A stretch of DNA of 64,000 nt, taken from assembly GCA_037039925.1 (NCBI GenBank), contig JAXRKP010000110.1, positions 159,501 to 223,500 on the forward strand, given 5' to 3'. A model generated the notes under the pieces. The model ran no database searches. It had not been told where the DNA came from and saw only the letters and a list, made by a program, of their open reading frames with translations. Of the stretch, positions 40,815 through 52,654 are shown piece by piece. The stretch comes from Doris montereyensis (taxonomy: Eukaryota > Mollusca > Gastropoda > Nudibranchia > Dorididae). Within the stretch, counting starts at the first letter, position 1. The number at the start of each line of letters is the position of its first letter. The position numbers were made by a program, and so were the translations under genes.

Positions 40815-41152
40815 ATAGAGGGAAACTTGGTAGTACAGAGGCAAGGTGTCGGCCTCTCAACCAAAAGGTAGTAGGTTCGAGTCCCGCCAATGGTTGGAAA
40901 ACTCTCAAGATTTTTCTAGCAAAACCTACCCCCTGCTCCCGGTAGGTGGATCGACACCTAGTCTCATCGGAGACGGATGATAAAAAGAGGTCCTGTGTGT
41001 AGATTACAACACTGTGCACTTTAAAAATCCGGTGGCTGTTTACAGGGAAGTGTGAGGAAAAAGAAAAAAAAATCTTACCAAAACCCTGTGATCACCTTAG
41101 TTGTGGATGTGGGTAAATCACATCAAATCAAATCAAATCAAATCAAATCAAG
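40815..41152 (+). mobile_element. tRNA-derived SINE, family 2, full length
   Basis: The best-preserved copy: TTGGTAGTACAGAGGCAAGG head, TAGGTTCGAGTCCCGCC box B, TAGTCTCATCGGAGACGGAT, GTGGCTGTTTACAGGG, GTGATCACCTTAGTTGTGG and a tail of five or six ATCAA units ending near 41152. About 338 bp. Confidence 0.8.
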
Positions 41153-41228
41153 CGAGGCAGGTCAATATACATCTGTATTGTAGTAGTACACATGTAGTTG
41201 TACTCTTACTGACCCACGTTGTGCTGCA

Positions 41229-42372
41229 TTCTCATCTCATCTCATCTATTCCCATCCCACCTCATCTCAACTTTTCCCACCTCATCTCATCTATTCCCAT
41301 CCCACCTCATCTATTCCCATCCCACCTCATCTCATCTTTTCCCATCCCACCTCATCTCATCTATTCCCATTTTCCCATCCCACCTCATCTCATCTATTCC
41401 CATCCCACCTCATCTCATCTATTCCCATCCCACCTCATCATCTCATTTTCCCATCCCACCTCATCTATTCCCATCCCACCCACCTCATCTCATCTTTTCC
41501 CATCCCACCTCATCTCATCTATTCCCATCCCATCTCATCATCTCATATTTTCCCACCTCATCTCATCTATGCCCACCTCATCTCATCCCACCTCACCTCA
41601 TCTCACCTATGCCCATCTATTCCCACCTCATCTCATCTTTTCCCATCCCACCTCATCTCATCTTTTCCCATCCCACCTCATCTCATCTTTTTCCCATCCC
41701 ACCTCATCTTTTCCCCATCCCACCTCATCTATTCCCATCCCACCTCATCTCATCTATCCCACCTCCCATCCCACCTCATCTCATCTATTCCCATCCCACC
41801 TCATCTCATCCCACCTTATCTGCTCATCTATTCCCACCTCATCTCATCTATTCCCATCTCATCTATTCATCTCATCTTTTCCCATCCCACCTCATCTCAT
41901 CTTTTCCCATCCCATCTCATCTTTTCCCATCCCACCTCATCTATTCCCATCCCACCTCATCTCATCTATTCCCATCCCACCTCATCTCATCCCACCTCAT
42001 CTTATCTGCTCATCTATTCCCACCTCATCTCATCTATTCCCATCTCATCTTATCCCACCTCACTCTCATCTCACCTCTTCTCATTTCATACCACCTCACC
42101 TCATATCTTCTCATTTCATACCACCTCACCTCATCTCTCATCCTACCTCACATCATCTCATCTCATCCCACATCACCTCACCCCACCTCACCTCATCCCA
42201 CCTAACCTCATCTCACCTCTTCTCATTTCATACGACCTCACCTCATCTCTTCTTCTCATTTCATACCACCTCACCTCACCTCATCGCATTCCACCTCACC
42301 TCATCTCATCTCACCTCACCTCATCTCACCACATCCCACCTTATCTCATCTCATCCCGCCTTATCTCATCTC
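41229..42372. repeat. G-depleted pentamer-based satellite array
   Basis: About 1.14 kb built from CTCAT, CCCAT, CCACC and TATTC blocks, e.g. TCCCATCCCACCTCATCTCA. The plus strand is almost free of G, so TAG and TGA cannot occur. Its two longest plus-strand frames are therefore open for up to 462 and 328 codons without being genes. The 3' third (from about 42060) changes to CACCTCACCTCAT units. Confidence 0.95.
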
Positions 42373-42687
42373 ATTAATTTGTTTACATCTTGCATTGCAT
42401 TACCTATCTATTTACAATATATGCTGTTTAAGTTGTTTGTTCTGTCCTTACTGGTGGAGTTATCACTTATTGTCGTCTTTCAGCTTTGACTTTACTCCAC
42501 TGTGGCTCCTTTGTATTAATACATTACTGTTAGTTTTTGTCTTGAGTTCTTGTAATCATTTGTGATTTTAGATCTCTATATTTCTCATCTGAGAATGGCT
42601 GACTGAGAAAAAAACCCAAAACATCCTCAGCCTCCAAACCAAGAAAAATCTCACAAGATCATTAAGTACCCTGTAGTGTAGTGTGTG

Positions 42688-43090
42688 TGGCGTTGGTGGC
42701 CAAGCGGTCAGGCTGCCGGGCAGGGCATCATGAGGTCTTGAGTTCAAATCCTAGCAAAGCCAGGTCCGACGTGTTCGTTGGGAAAGACGCAACATGCAAT
42801 TTCCCCACTCAACCCAGGTGCAAAGGAGTACAAGTACCCCGGTTTCTATAACATGAAGCGGAACAGGTGACAATAATCACCTCCTGGCCAGGACGCTAGT
42901 CTGACGCAGCTATTTACTCCCAAGCTAGAGCGTATACCCATTTTGCACCTAGATCGAGCGAGTGGGGAACTAACTTGTTAAGTGTCTCTCCTAAAGGAAC
43001 ACAACGTTGGGCCTGGCTTTGCCAGCATTCGAAACCGGGACCTCATGACATCCAATCCGGCAACCTAACCAATCGGCCACCAACGCCACT
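42688..43090. mobile_element. head-to-tail-inverted pair of SINE family 1 copies
   Basis: On the plus strand GTGGCGTTGGTGGCCAAGCG (tRNA-Leu/Ser-like box A) and GAGTTCAAATCCTAGC (box B) start a copy at 42688. From about 42836 the sequence is a copy in reverse orientation, ending GGCCACCAACGCCAC at about 43088. The outer ends are thus exact complements. A fold-back of about 400 bp. Confidence 0.8.
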
Positions 43091-43179
43091 CCCTACATAG
43101 TGGGAATTTTTATTTCTTTATGAATCAAACTCTCATTTCTTCTTGATCCTGCCCATCTGGACTTCTTTCCCATTTTTGT

Positions 43180-43672
43180 CTGTCACCTGTGTGAGTACTC
43201 CAGTACACTTTACATTTTTTTCTGCCAGTTTTGTGAGTGCTCCAGTACACGTTATTACATTCATTTTCTGTCAGCTTTGTGAGTGCTCCAGTACACGTTA
43301 TTACATTCATTTTCTGTCAGCTTTGTGAGTGCTCCAGTACACGTTATTACATTCATTTTCTGTCAGCTTTGTGAGTGCTCCAGTACACGTTATTACATTC
43401 ATTTTCTGTCAGCTTTGTGAGTGCTCCAGTACACGTTATTACATTCATTTTCTGTCAGCTTTGTGAGTGCTCCAGTACACGTTATTACATTCATTTTCTG
43501 TCAGCTTTGTGAGTGCTCCAGTACACGTTATTACATTTTTTTCTGTCAGCTGTGTGAGTGCTCCAGTACACATTATTACATTTTTTTTCTGTCAGCTGTG
43601 TGAGTGCTCAAGCACACATGCTATAAACTTTTTTTTCTGCCAGCTGTGTGAGTGCTCCAGTAGGCTATACAC
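43180..43672. repeat. 46-bp tandem array, about 10 units
   Basis: The unit contains GTGAGTGCTCCAGTACACGT then TATTACATTCATTTTCTGTC. The central units are near-identical and both ends are diverged, the usual pattern of unequal exchange. Small frames across it are artefacts. Confidence 0.93.
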
Positions 43673-43673
43673 T

Positions 43674-44488
43674 TTTTGAAATGGAAAGGAAGTCAAGCCT
43701 GGGGCTATGTTTGACACTTTTTGTTGACATGGAAAGGAAGTCAAGCCTGAGGCTATGTTTGACACTTTGCTGTTGACATGGAAAGGAAGTTAAGCCTGAG
43801 GCTATGTTTGACACTTTGCTGTTGAAACGGAAAGGAAGTCAAGCCTGACGCTATGTTTGACACTTTGCTGTTGACATGGAAAGGAAGTCAAGCCTGAGGC
43901 TATGTTTGAGTCTGTTGACATGGAAAGGAAGTCAAGCCTGAGGCTATGTTTGACACTTTGCTGTTGACATGGAAAGGAAGTCAAGCCTGAAGCTATGTTT
44001 GACACTTTGCTGTTGAAATGGAAAGGAAGTCAAGCCTGAAGCTATGTTTGACACTTTGCTGTTGAAATGGAAAGGAAGTCAAGCCTGAGGCTATGTTTGA
44101 CACTTTGCTGTTGAAATGGAAAAGGAAGTCAAGCCTGAGGCTATGTTTGACACTTTGCTGTTGAAATGGAAAGGAAGTCAAGCCTGAGGCTATGTTTGAC
44201 ACTTTGCTGTTGAAATGGAAAGGAAGTCAAGCCTGAAGCTATGTTTGACACTTTGCTGTTGAAACGGAAAGGAAGTCAAGCCTGAGGCTATGTTTGACAC
44301 TTTACTGTTGACATGGAAAGGAAGTCAAGCCTGAGGCTATGTTTGACACTTTGCTGTTGAAATGGAAAGGAAGTCAAGCCTGAGGCTATGTTTGACACTT
44401 TGCTGTTGACATGGAAAGGAAGTCAAGCCTGAGGCTATGTTTGACACTTTGCTGTTGACATGGAAAGGAAGTCAAGCCTGAGGCTAGG
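43674..44488. repeat. 49-bp tandem array, about 16 units
   Basis: The unit contains GGAAAGGAAGTCAAGCCTGA then GGCTATGTTTGACACTTTGC. It starts directly after the 46-bp array. Units vary mainly at ATG/ACG and GAGG/GAAG. It ends where AAGTAAAGACATGAAAAG begins. Confidence 0.93.
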
Positions 44489-44489
44489 T

Positions 44490-45110
44490 TTTTGCAAGTA
44501 AAGACATGAAAAGAAAAAGGCTAATAAGACAAAAAATGTTTTAGTTTTAATTCTCTGTATTTTATATATTTTGTAAAAAAAAAGTCACACAAAAGAATTA
44601 AGAGCTTTAGTCTGAATAATTATAAGAGTATCCAAAATGATAACAACATTTGTTGTCTCAGCGTGCATATTTATTATACATATTATTAAAAAGTCGAATT
44701 AAAAATGCTGTTGCTATTATTAGTATTACAAATTGAATACAATAAATATAAATATACATGAAAAATGTATTTCATCAAACGCTGTTTATACACACACATA
44801 CATTCACTAAACACTGATGAAATCGAAGAAATGAAACTTATATTTCGATCTCCTTTGTATTGTAATTGAAGGGGTCAAATCCCGCCTTAAAACTCTTAAC
44901 TTCGTAAATCAAGGAGTGGATTTACTTTTTTTAGATCTTTCAAAAGCTCAACTCATTTCGTGCACAACAGATTATGCTTTTCTTTTTACTACATTCTAAA
45001 GACTAAAAAAGTTATTAAATTAAATTGTAATAAAAAAGTAAAACAGTGTTTGCAGCCCTATTCTGTCATATAGACTTACATGTTTAGACAGCTTCACTGA
45101 AATTATACAA
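44490..45110. other. AT-rich stretch without recognised feature
   Basis: No exon or repeat was recognised. Confidence 0.45.
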
Positions 45111-45113
45111 TTA

Positions 45114-45952
45114 CAGTAGTGACCGCCTAAATGCCTGGTGCTTGGGAAGCAGAGAAAACGGGCATTTAGATGAAATAGGCACTTAGGCGAAAGTAGATCA
45201 GGGGGACAAGTTTGGGGGTTGGGGGTGGGGGTGATCACCAAGTATGGTGCAGAAATTCAACTTTTACGAAGAGTGTATTGCGAGAAATAGGGACACATGG
45301 AAACCATTTAGCTCTTTAGCACTGAGGTGGTGAAAGAGCGGACCGGTTAACCATCGATCGCCACGAAGACACAATGGATACAACCAATGCCAGGCGAGGG
45401 AGCAATAAAACTGTTCACACCTTGTCCCTCGATCGCGATGAGTGCCCGGTCTACTAAAAAAAAACGCCAGGTGATTGCATGCAACTTACGACATCAAGAA
45501 AGAGCCGTGGGCGGAGTCCGAAAGACTTAGATTCTAATTGCCCAGTGACAAACCAGTGATCCAACGGAACAAAGGCTGTGTTGTACAGTGGACAGAGTTA
45601 TGATGAGAAGACTGGTCATCTTTTATTACATTACAATCGATAGGCAATGAAGGGTGGTTACAATGCATGGCACACTGTTGATGGGCATATAAGCCCTATC
45701 AGCGAGGGGATTACATGTATGAAGAAATTATTTGTTTTAAGTTTAAGCAATAACAGACGCATTTTATGATAATTTGGAGAAAATGGTACCTGCAGTTGCC
45801 GTTGGGACCGGGCATTTCAGGGAAAATCTTAGTTTTGAAAGAGGCATTTAGAGGGGCGATTTATATCGAAAAAAAAATTGGTTTCACTGAGATTGCGGGC
45901 ATTTTAAGTGAAACGGGCATTATGCCGGCAAGCCGTTAGACGGTCACTACTG
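45114..45952. mobile_element. CAGT-ended DNA transposon, 839 bp
   Basis: The left end CAGTAGTGACCGCCTAAATG and the right end GACGGTCACTACTG are inverted repeats (CAGTAGTGACCG). TA precedes the left end. GGGCATTTA motifs recur inward from both sides. No transposase frame is intact. Pogo/Tigger-like by its ends. Confidence 0.7.
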
Positions 45953-46186
45953 TGTAATACTAGTAAACACAATCATTTTTTCATCAATTACTCAATCAGA
46001 CTTTTGCTTGTGTCATCAAATATGCTCTACATAAATAAGTTAAAAACAAACCTGCATTACACTTTGCCACATATAAATACATTGCAATATAATTACATGT
46101 AATATTCTTTACATCAAACACTGATATAACGCCAGACAAAACTTTCCAACCGTTCAAATGGCACAACATGAAAATTGCAACATGTT

Positions 46187-46352
46187 TTTATGACAAGATG
46201 TAAAAACATTCAAACACTTGCTTATATGTGACATGCAATTCGGTGACAAGATGTAAAAACATTCAAACACTTGCTTATATGTGACATGCAATTTGGTGAC
46301 AAGATGTAAAAACACTCAAACACTTGCTTATATATGACATTCAATTCAGTGA
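46187..46352. repeat. 53-bp tandem repeat, three units
   Basis: GTGACAAGATGTAAAAACAT then CAAACACTTGCTTATATGTG, about three copies, just beyond the 3' end of TMEM199. Confidence 0.85.
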
Positions 46353-46456
46353 CAAGATTTGCTTGATGAAGGGATGATACATGAACATGTATCGTGGAAT
46401 GGCTGACTTAAGTTGGAAGATATCACACTCAATGGATAATATTACATCTTGCATCA

Positions 46457-49400
46457 TCATATAGGTGAATACTTTAGCATGAAATAAAGATCCACAAAGA
46501 AAATCACAGTTCCCACAATGAGGCCAGCCATCATTTGCTAAATGAGGAAGAAAACAAGAAATGGCAGTAATGCATTATATTATTTAAAAAAAGTTTTTTT
46601 TGTTTAAATCAAATGTAAACCTAATATTAATATAATGTCAATTTAATACATAAGTCCGTAACATTTTGGTTGCTAACTTCACATATATCGCAAACTTCTG
46701 GTGGGGCTCGGGTTACGATGTGCAACATATATGTTGAAACTATAATACAACCTAAAAAACATGGGATTTCTTTAGTTATATGAAGCGGAATATATATATA
46801 TATATATGAAAGGCCTAATAGGAAGAAAACGGGACAGAACAGAGAAATTTTCATGTGGCTCACTCTTCTTCAGCAATACAGAAAAACATAGAAACAATAA
46901 CTAGGAGACAATGTTGAATGGTACTTAGAGGTGGCGAATGGTGCAATGACCCATCATGCAATTTCCATTAACAGAGCACGCCTTTTTTCGCCCATTTTTT
47001 CCCCAAACCTTTAGCAATGGGGATTCCATAGGCCCAATTTCTTCCCAAGCCCTTAGCAATGGGGATCCCGTAGGTCCAATTTCTTCCCAAACGCTTAGCA
47101 ATCGGGATTCCATAGGCCCAATTTCTCCCCTAACCCTTAGCAATGGGGATCCTGTAGGCCCAATTTCTTCCTAAACACTTAGCAATGGGGATTCCATAGG
47201 CCCAATTTCTTCCCAAACCCTAAGCAATGGGGATCCCATAGGCCCAGTTTCTTCTCAAACACTTAACAATGGGAATCCCATAGGCCCAATTTCTTCCCAA
47301 ACCCTTAGCAATGGGGATCCCATAGGCCCAATTTCTTCCCAAACCCTTAGCAATGGGGATTCCATGGGCCCAATTTCTTCCCAAACCCTAAGCAACGGGG
47401 ATTCCATAGGCCCAATTTCTTCTCAAACCCTTAGCAATGGGGATTCCATGGGCCCAATTTCTTCCCAAGCCCTTAGCAATGGGGATTCCATGGGCCCAAT
47501 TTCTTCCCAAACCCTTAGCAATGGAGATCCCATAGGCCCAATGTCTTCTCAAACACTTAGGAATGGAGATTCCATAGGCCCAATTTCTTTCCAAAACCTT
47601 AGCAATGGGGATCCCATAGGCCCAATTTCTTAGCAATGGGAATTCCATATGGTCTTTTAGTTGTAGAGCTTAGCAGCCTAGGTTTTTAAATGCCAGATGA
47701 AGATTCTATATATGAGATAGACAACATGTCATTTCCAGAGTATTTTGATCAATACTCCTTGCTCAGTTTGAATATGATATATTTGCAGCAGGTTTCATTT
47801 GCTTAAGAATGAGCTTACAGGAGGTGGTTTAGATTATTTTTTCTGAAGAAAAAAAAAGCTACTATAGATCTACTCATTATGAAAAGCTTTGTAGTGAATA
47901 AAAACAGACAACAGTTTAGACTTAGTGGTACTGGATTGACCCTTCGTTTCTCGTCTTACCATTGGAAAATTAGATCCAAAAGTGTATTCGACCAATTTGT
48001 ATCCAAAAGCAAATCCTGACACCACTGTCAGTAGAAAGTTAAGCACTCCTGTGAGTTGTCTGTTCATACCTCTCACTGGTAGTGGTGGGGAGAAAGGAGA
48101 AAAAACCCAAAGAAGATATTAGTAATATTACTGTTCTTATGAAAACATGTAGGCCTACAATTTTATAGGAGTCTATTTGAAAAAGAATATTTTTTTCAAT
48201 TTGAAGCAATAAAACCGACATCTTAAAATTTCATGAAATAGGATTATAATTAAAGTGATAGTGATAGGCAACAGTATTGATTTTGGTCTTACATGCCACC
48301 CAAGCACCACGAGGATAAGTAAGTAAAAGTATTGATTAATGCATATAATTTTGTAAAAAGAAAAAAAATTGGTGTATCTGTGTTTCCATCAGACCAATAG
48401 TGATTTAATACATAAATCTCACCATACAACAATCTGAATCAGGTCGTAAAACATGAGAAATAAAAATGATAATTTTTAAAACCAAAAAAAAAAAAAAGAA
48501 GTTGCAGAAATTTATTTTAAGGTTTAGTCAAATTCGAACAGAAAACTCTCCGAAACAGTAAGCCTTAGGGTGATTTTCATATATGTGTCAAACTTTGGAC
48601 AGTTGACACAACTTGAGTGCCCCTTCTCACCTCTTGTGCCAAGATTATATCACAATGACACTGGACATTCAACCAATAAATAAAAATATGGCACACATCA
48701 AATTGAAAATGATGGAAAAGACCTGGAAGGGACAATGCACAGACACAAAAGTAAGAATTTTAAGAAGCATTGTCTTCCCAATAGCAACATATGGATGCAA
48801 AACATGGAGACTGAACAGAGAGGACAGTAGAAGAATAACAGTCTGTGAGATGAGATGTTACCGAAAAGTATTGAGGACATCCTGGATCGAAAAAGTAAAG
48901 ATTAAAAAAGTCCTTGAAAGAAAAATGGTTCCATAAAGAAGTGGAAACTCAAATATTTTGGGCACATAAAGAAACATGAAACAACAGAAAAACGAATATT
49001 AGAAGCACAAAATAGAGAGCAAGAGAGGAGACCAACACGCAGACAGGAACAAGATATAACGAACTGGCTGGACATGACAGTAATCGAGGCTGGAAGGTTG
49101 GCTGAAAACTTTTGTGTGAAAATTCAGGAAGCGACATCTTGCTAGTATAAGCCATGAATGATGATGATAATTTTTTACAACTTATAAAAAAGCTTACTAC
49201 ATGCACAAATATATTTATGATGATATGCATACACTAGTATAAACTTTTATGCGAAAGTTCCTGTAGATCTATATCCCAACAACAGAATTCATCTCATATT
49301 GATTATTGGCAACCAATTTTGTAATTGACAGCTGGGACGGCCCCTAGTGTTTAGAAGCAGCCAAGGCTTAAAGCTTACGGATGATGATGATGCTCTTGCC

Positions 49401-52400
49401 TGGGGCTACAATTTTTTATTTGATTTGATTTACCCATATCCACAACTTAGGTGATCTCAGGGATTTTGGTAAGATTTTTAATTTTGCCCAGACTGCTCAG
49501 TAAACAGCCAAATGATCTTTAACCTGCACAGTGTTGTGATCTGCACACAGGACCTCCTGTTTATTGTCTGTCTCCAATGGGATTAGGTGTTGATCCACCT
49601 ACCTGGACCAAGGGGGTACATTTTGCTTGAAAAAAAACTCGAGAAAATTTTTCAATCGGTGGTGGGGCTTGAACCCGCTATCTTTTGGTTGAGAGGCCAA
49701 TACCTTGCCTCTGGACCACCAAGTTACCCCACTCCCTGTCCAAGGCTATGTATACCCGATATCCACCCGATGAATCCCAATCCCACCACATGCACACATA
49801 CACATACAGCTGTTTTAAAATTAAATGCATTATGGTCGAAATTTCGTATGGCACTTGGAAGAAAAGATCTAAAATATCTCTCAGTGCAGGATGTTAAATG
49901 TATAAGTTGACCGCTTCTGCTACTTATTTTGGGTATGAGGGAAAGAGGGTGGGTGTCGTCTTTAAGTATACTCCTGAGTTTGATCTTGTATTGATGCTCG
50001 CATAAATCTTTAAAGTTCTCCGGCTCTACATTATTTACGTTTCCTACGTGTTTCAGATTCCTATTAAATTTTTCTTTTCTCTATCCTTTGTATTCCCTCC
50101 CCATGCTGTTATACTAAAAATAATAATACTCTTTATGCAAGCTTGACAGAAAAGTCTTAGTACTGCATCAGGTTCCAGTTCATAAGCACAAATCAAAGCA
50201 CATAGTTTGTGTGCTAGCAATGGGATCTTGTTTCTTTTGATTCACATCCGCACCCAAATTAAATTGTTCACATGTAGAAAAAACTGACTCTTTCATAATG
50301 TACTTACCATCTTCCTGAATGTGAATGTCTTTCCTCCCTGAAAGAAAAGGAAAAAACGTAGATTGATGTAGGCCCCTATTGTTAATTCAAAAATATAATA
50401 CCTAATTTTTTTTAACAACTTTTTGCCAAATATAATATCTATATATTAAAAAAACTCTTTTTCCCCAAATATAATATCTACATATTTTATACAACCTTTT
50501 TCCTGCATAAAAATTACAGCCATTCACTTCTCATACACCACTGAATTTTTTTATGCAAACAGATGATGATGACACTAACACATCAACTAAGTCTCTCTGG
50601 CTGCTGTATAATGGCAAACCGCTGGCTGCTGGAGATGTATGTAATACAGTTGAACATAGGTGGTAAATGTTTGGGCGAGGACCGATTTAAGCCATGTTAA
50701 TTTTATGAAAATTTAGGGAAAGAATCACCAGTCATATTGTCGCATGATCTAGGTCACAAATCAAATTTTTAATGTGTTAAAATTGGTATATTGTTATCAT
50801 AAATAAACTTGAACAAAAATTGTTTGCAAAGCTGGAGATGAAAAAGGAAGTAACTGAAACTGAAAAATAAGGGTGTAAGTGACATTGTAAGTTTTCAGTC
50901 GTGGTTCAATAGAAAAATAAAATAAATGAAGGCCTGAATTAGCAGTGAAGAGTATATATGCATTATGTATTGGACAATCATTCAAGCTCTCAAACTCAAT
51001 CTAAGTTATTTTCAAAATATGTGGAATAACTTCCAGATCCAGATACATGTCTAGTTTCAATTTTCTTTCATTTCAATCCCAATCCAAAGTCCCAATGCTA
51101 CACTCACTTCTCCATTATTGACGATTCGGAAGGCCTAATCTAAATCTAGACTCTGTCATCCCATTAAGGCTTGACTAAATCACTGAAAAATAAATCTTAT
51201 CATCGTCAAAGGGCTCCACACCTGAACTAGAATTTCAGAATTCAAGTTCCTTTGCGAATTCAGGAAGTCTTTCTTCTCCCATCTGAAGCCTTTTCAGCAA
51301 AAGATCTGGGTTTTATGCAGCAAACTTACAGTTTACAGTTGTAACAGTATTGTATCTTGCCTACAAAGATTTATAATTTTGTTGTTGCAAAATGCCTCAC
51401 TGCACACCATGCGGTTCTTTGTGTGTACAAACTGCAACTTATGCAGTCACAGTAGTCAGGGAGTTGAGGCACAGAAATCAAAATTATATTATATAGGAAT
51501 TCTAAGGTTGTGTATAAAACATATTAAAATGTAAACTTACTGTTTGTTCAACATTGCGTGTTATGCGCTTGTACTCCCGATTTTCCTCTAGTATTTTCAG
51601 TTGTTCAATTTTCGCAACATAGTCAGGATTCTGCAATGATTTTAAAGCCATAATATCAAATAGTTTTAGATCATGAATCAATTAAGAGACACAAAATTTA
51701 ACCTCGAAACTATGTTTACTTCTTTAAAATCTGAATAAAGTTCTTTCTAAAAAAATATTGAATTCGCCCAATTTAAAAAGGTTTCTAACATATGAGAATT
51801 AGGAATGACAAAATAATATGTTTTTCAATAATATAGAATTCTTTTGAATTTCTTTCTAAATTTATCTTAAACAGTTACTTTCAGCAATGATATTTTTTAT
51901 TTGAATATTTAATTTAAACCAAATAAAGATCCCAAATATTAAAGGAACTGAAAAGTTTACTTACAGGTGGTGGACGGACAGGTGATTGGAACAACAAATC
52001 TGATCCATTGACAGCCTCATGCAAATAGACCTTCTCACCTGTGAAAACAAAATGCTTAATCTTGAGACTTCAATGTTGAAATTGTGTATGTACATACTAC
52101 ATTATATGTTAATAAGTGCATCTAGTTTCATGGTATTTAGAAAATTATTGACTAAACTATGTGCATTTTTCCAAACTCACGTCTTGAATCAAACATGGAT
52201 AATATGTTTAATCGGACAATAGTTCTATTCACAAGCTGTTTGCAGTCTTTATTACCATGATTGTATGGGTTTTATTTCAATTAACGCAATTTCTTCCCAA
52301 CATTATAAAAAAACGTGTTTCAGCTCATTTTTTTGTGAATTTCTCTGTTCTTCCAGCAAATAAGCCTCATACTGAATAATCCATGAGATTCACATCAGGA

Positions 52401-52623
52401 TATTGTGGAGACCACTCATGGTGTCTAATCACATTAGGAGTGTTGCCCGATAAAAACTTGTGCAGGAAAACTGGTGTGGGATGTTGCTTCATTTTACTGC
52501 AATATGAAAATATCCAGCAGGTAAACAGTAGTCTGTGGCCTATGTGCACACCTCACAAATGCATGATTCACTCAAGCACATGCTTCACCATAGCACACGC
52601 TTTTTCATTCTGATATATTTTTT

Positions 52624-52654
<31 letters not shown>

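Noticed and set aside
41101..42489. 462-codon and 328-codon overlapping open frames
   Set aside because: Low-complexity translation of a G-free satellite; stop codons with G cannot occur, and both frames have the same repetitive composition.
43180..44488. CRISPR-like regular repeats
   Set aside because: Contiguous head-to-tail units with no variable spacers, in a eukaryotic context: minisatellites.
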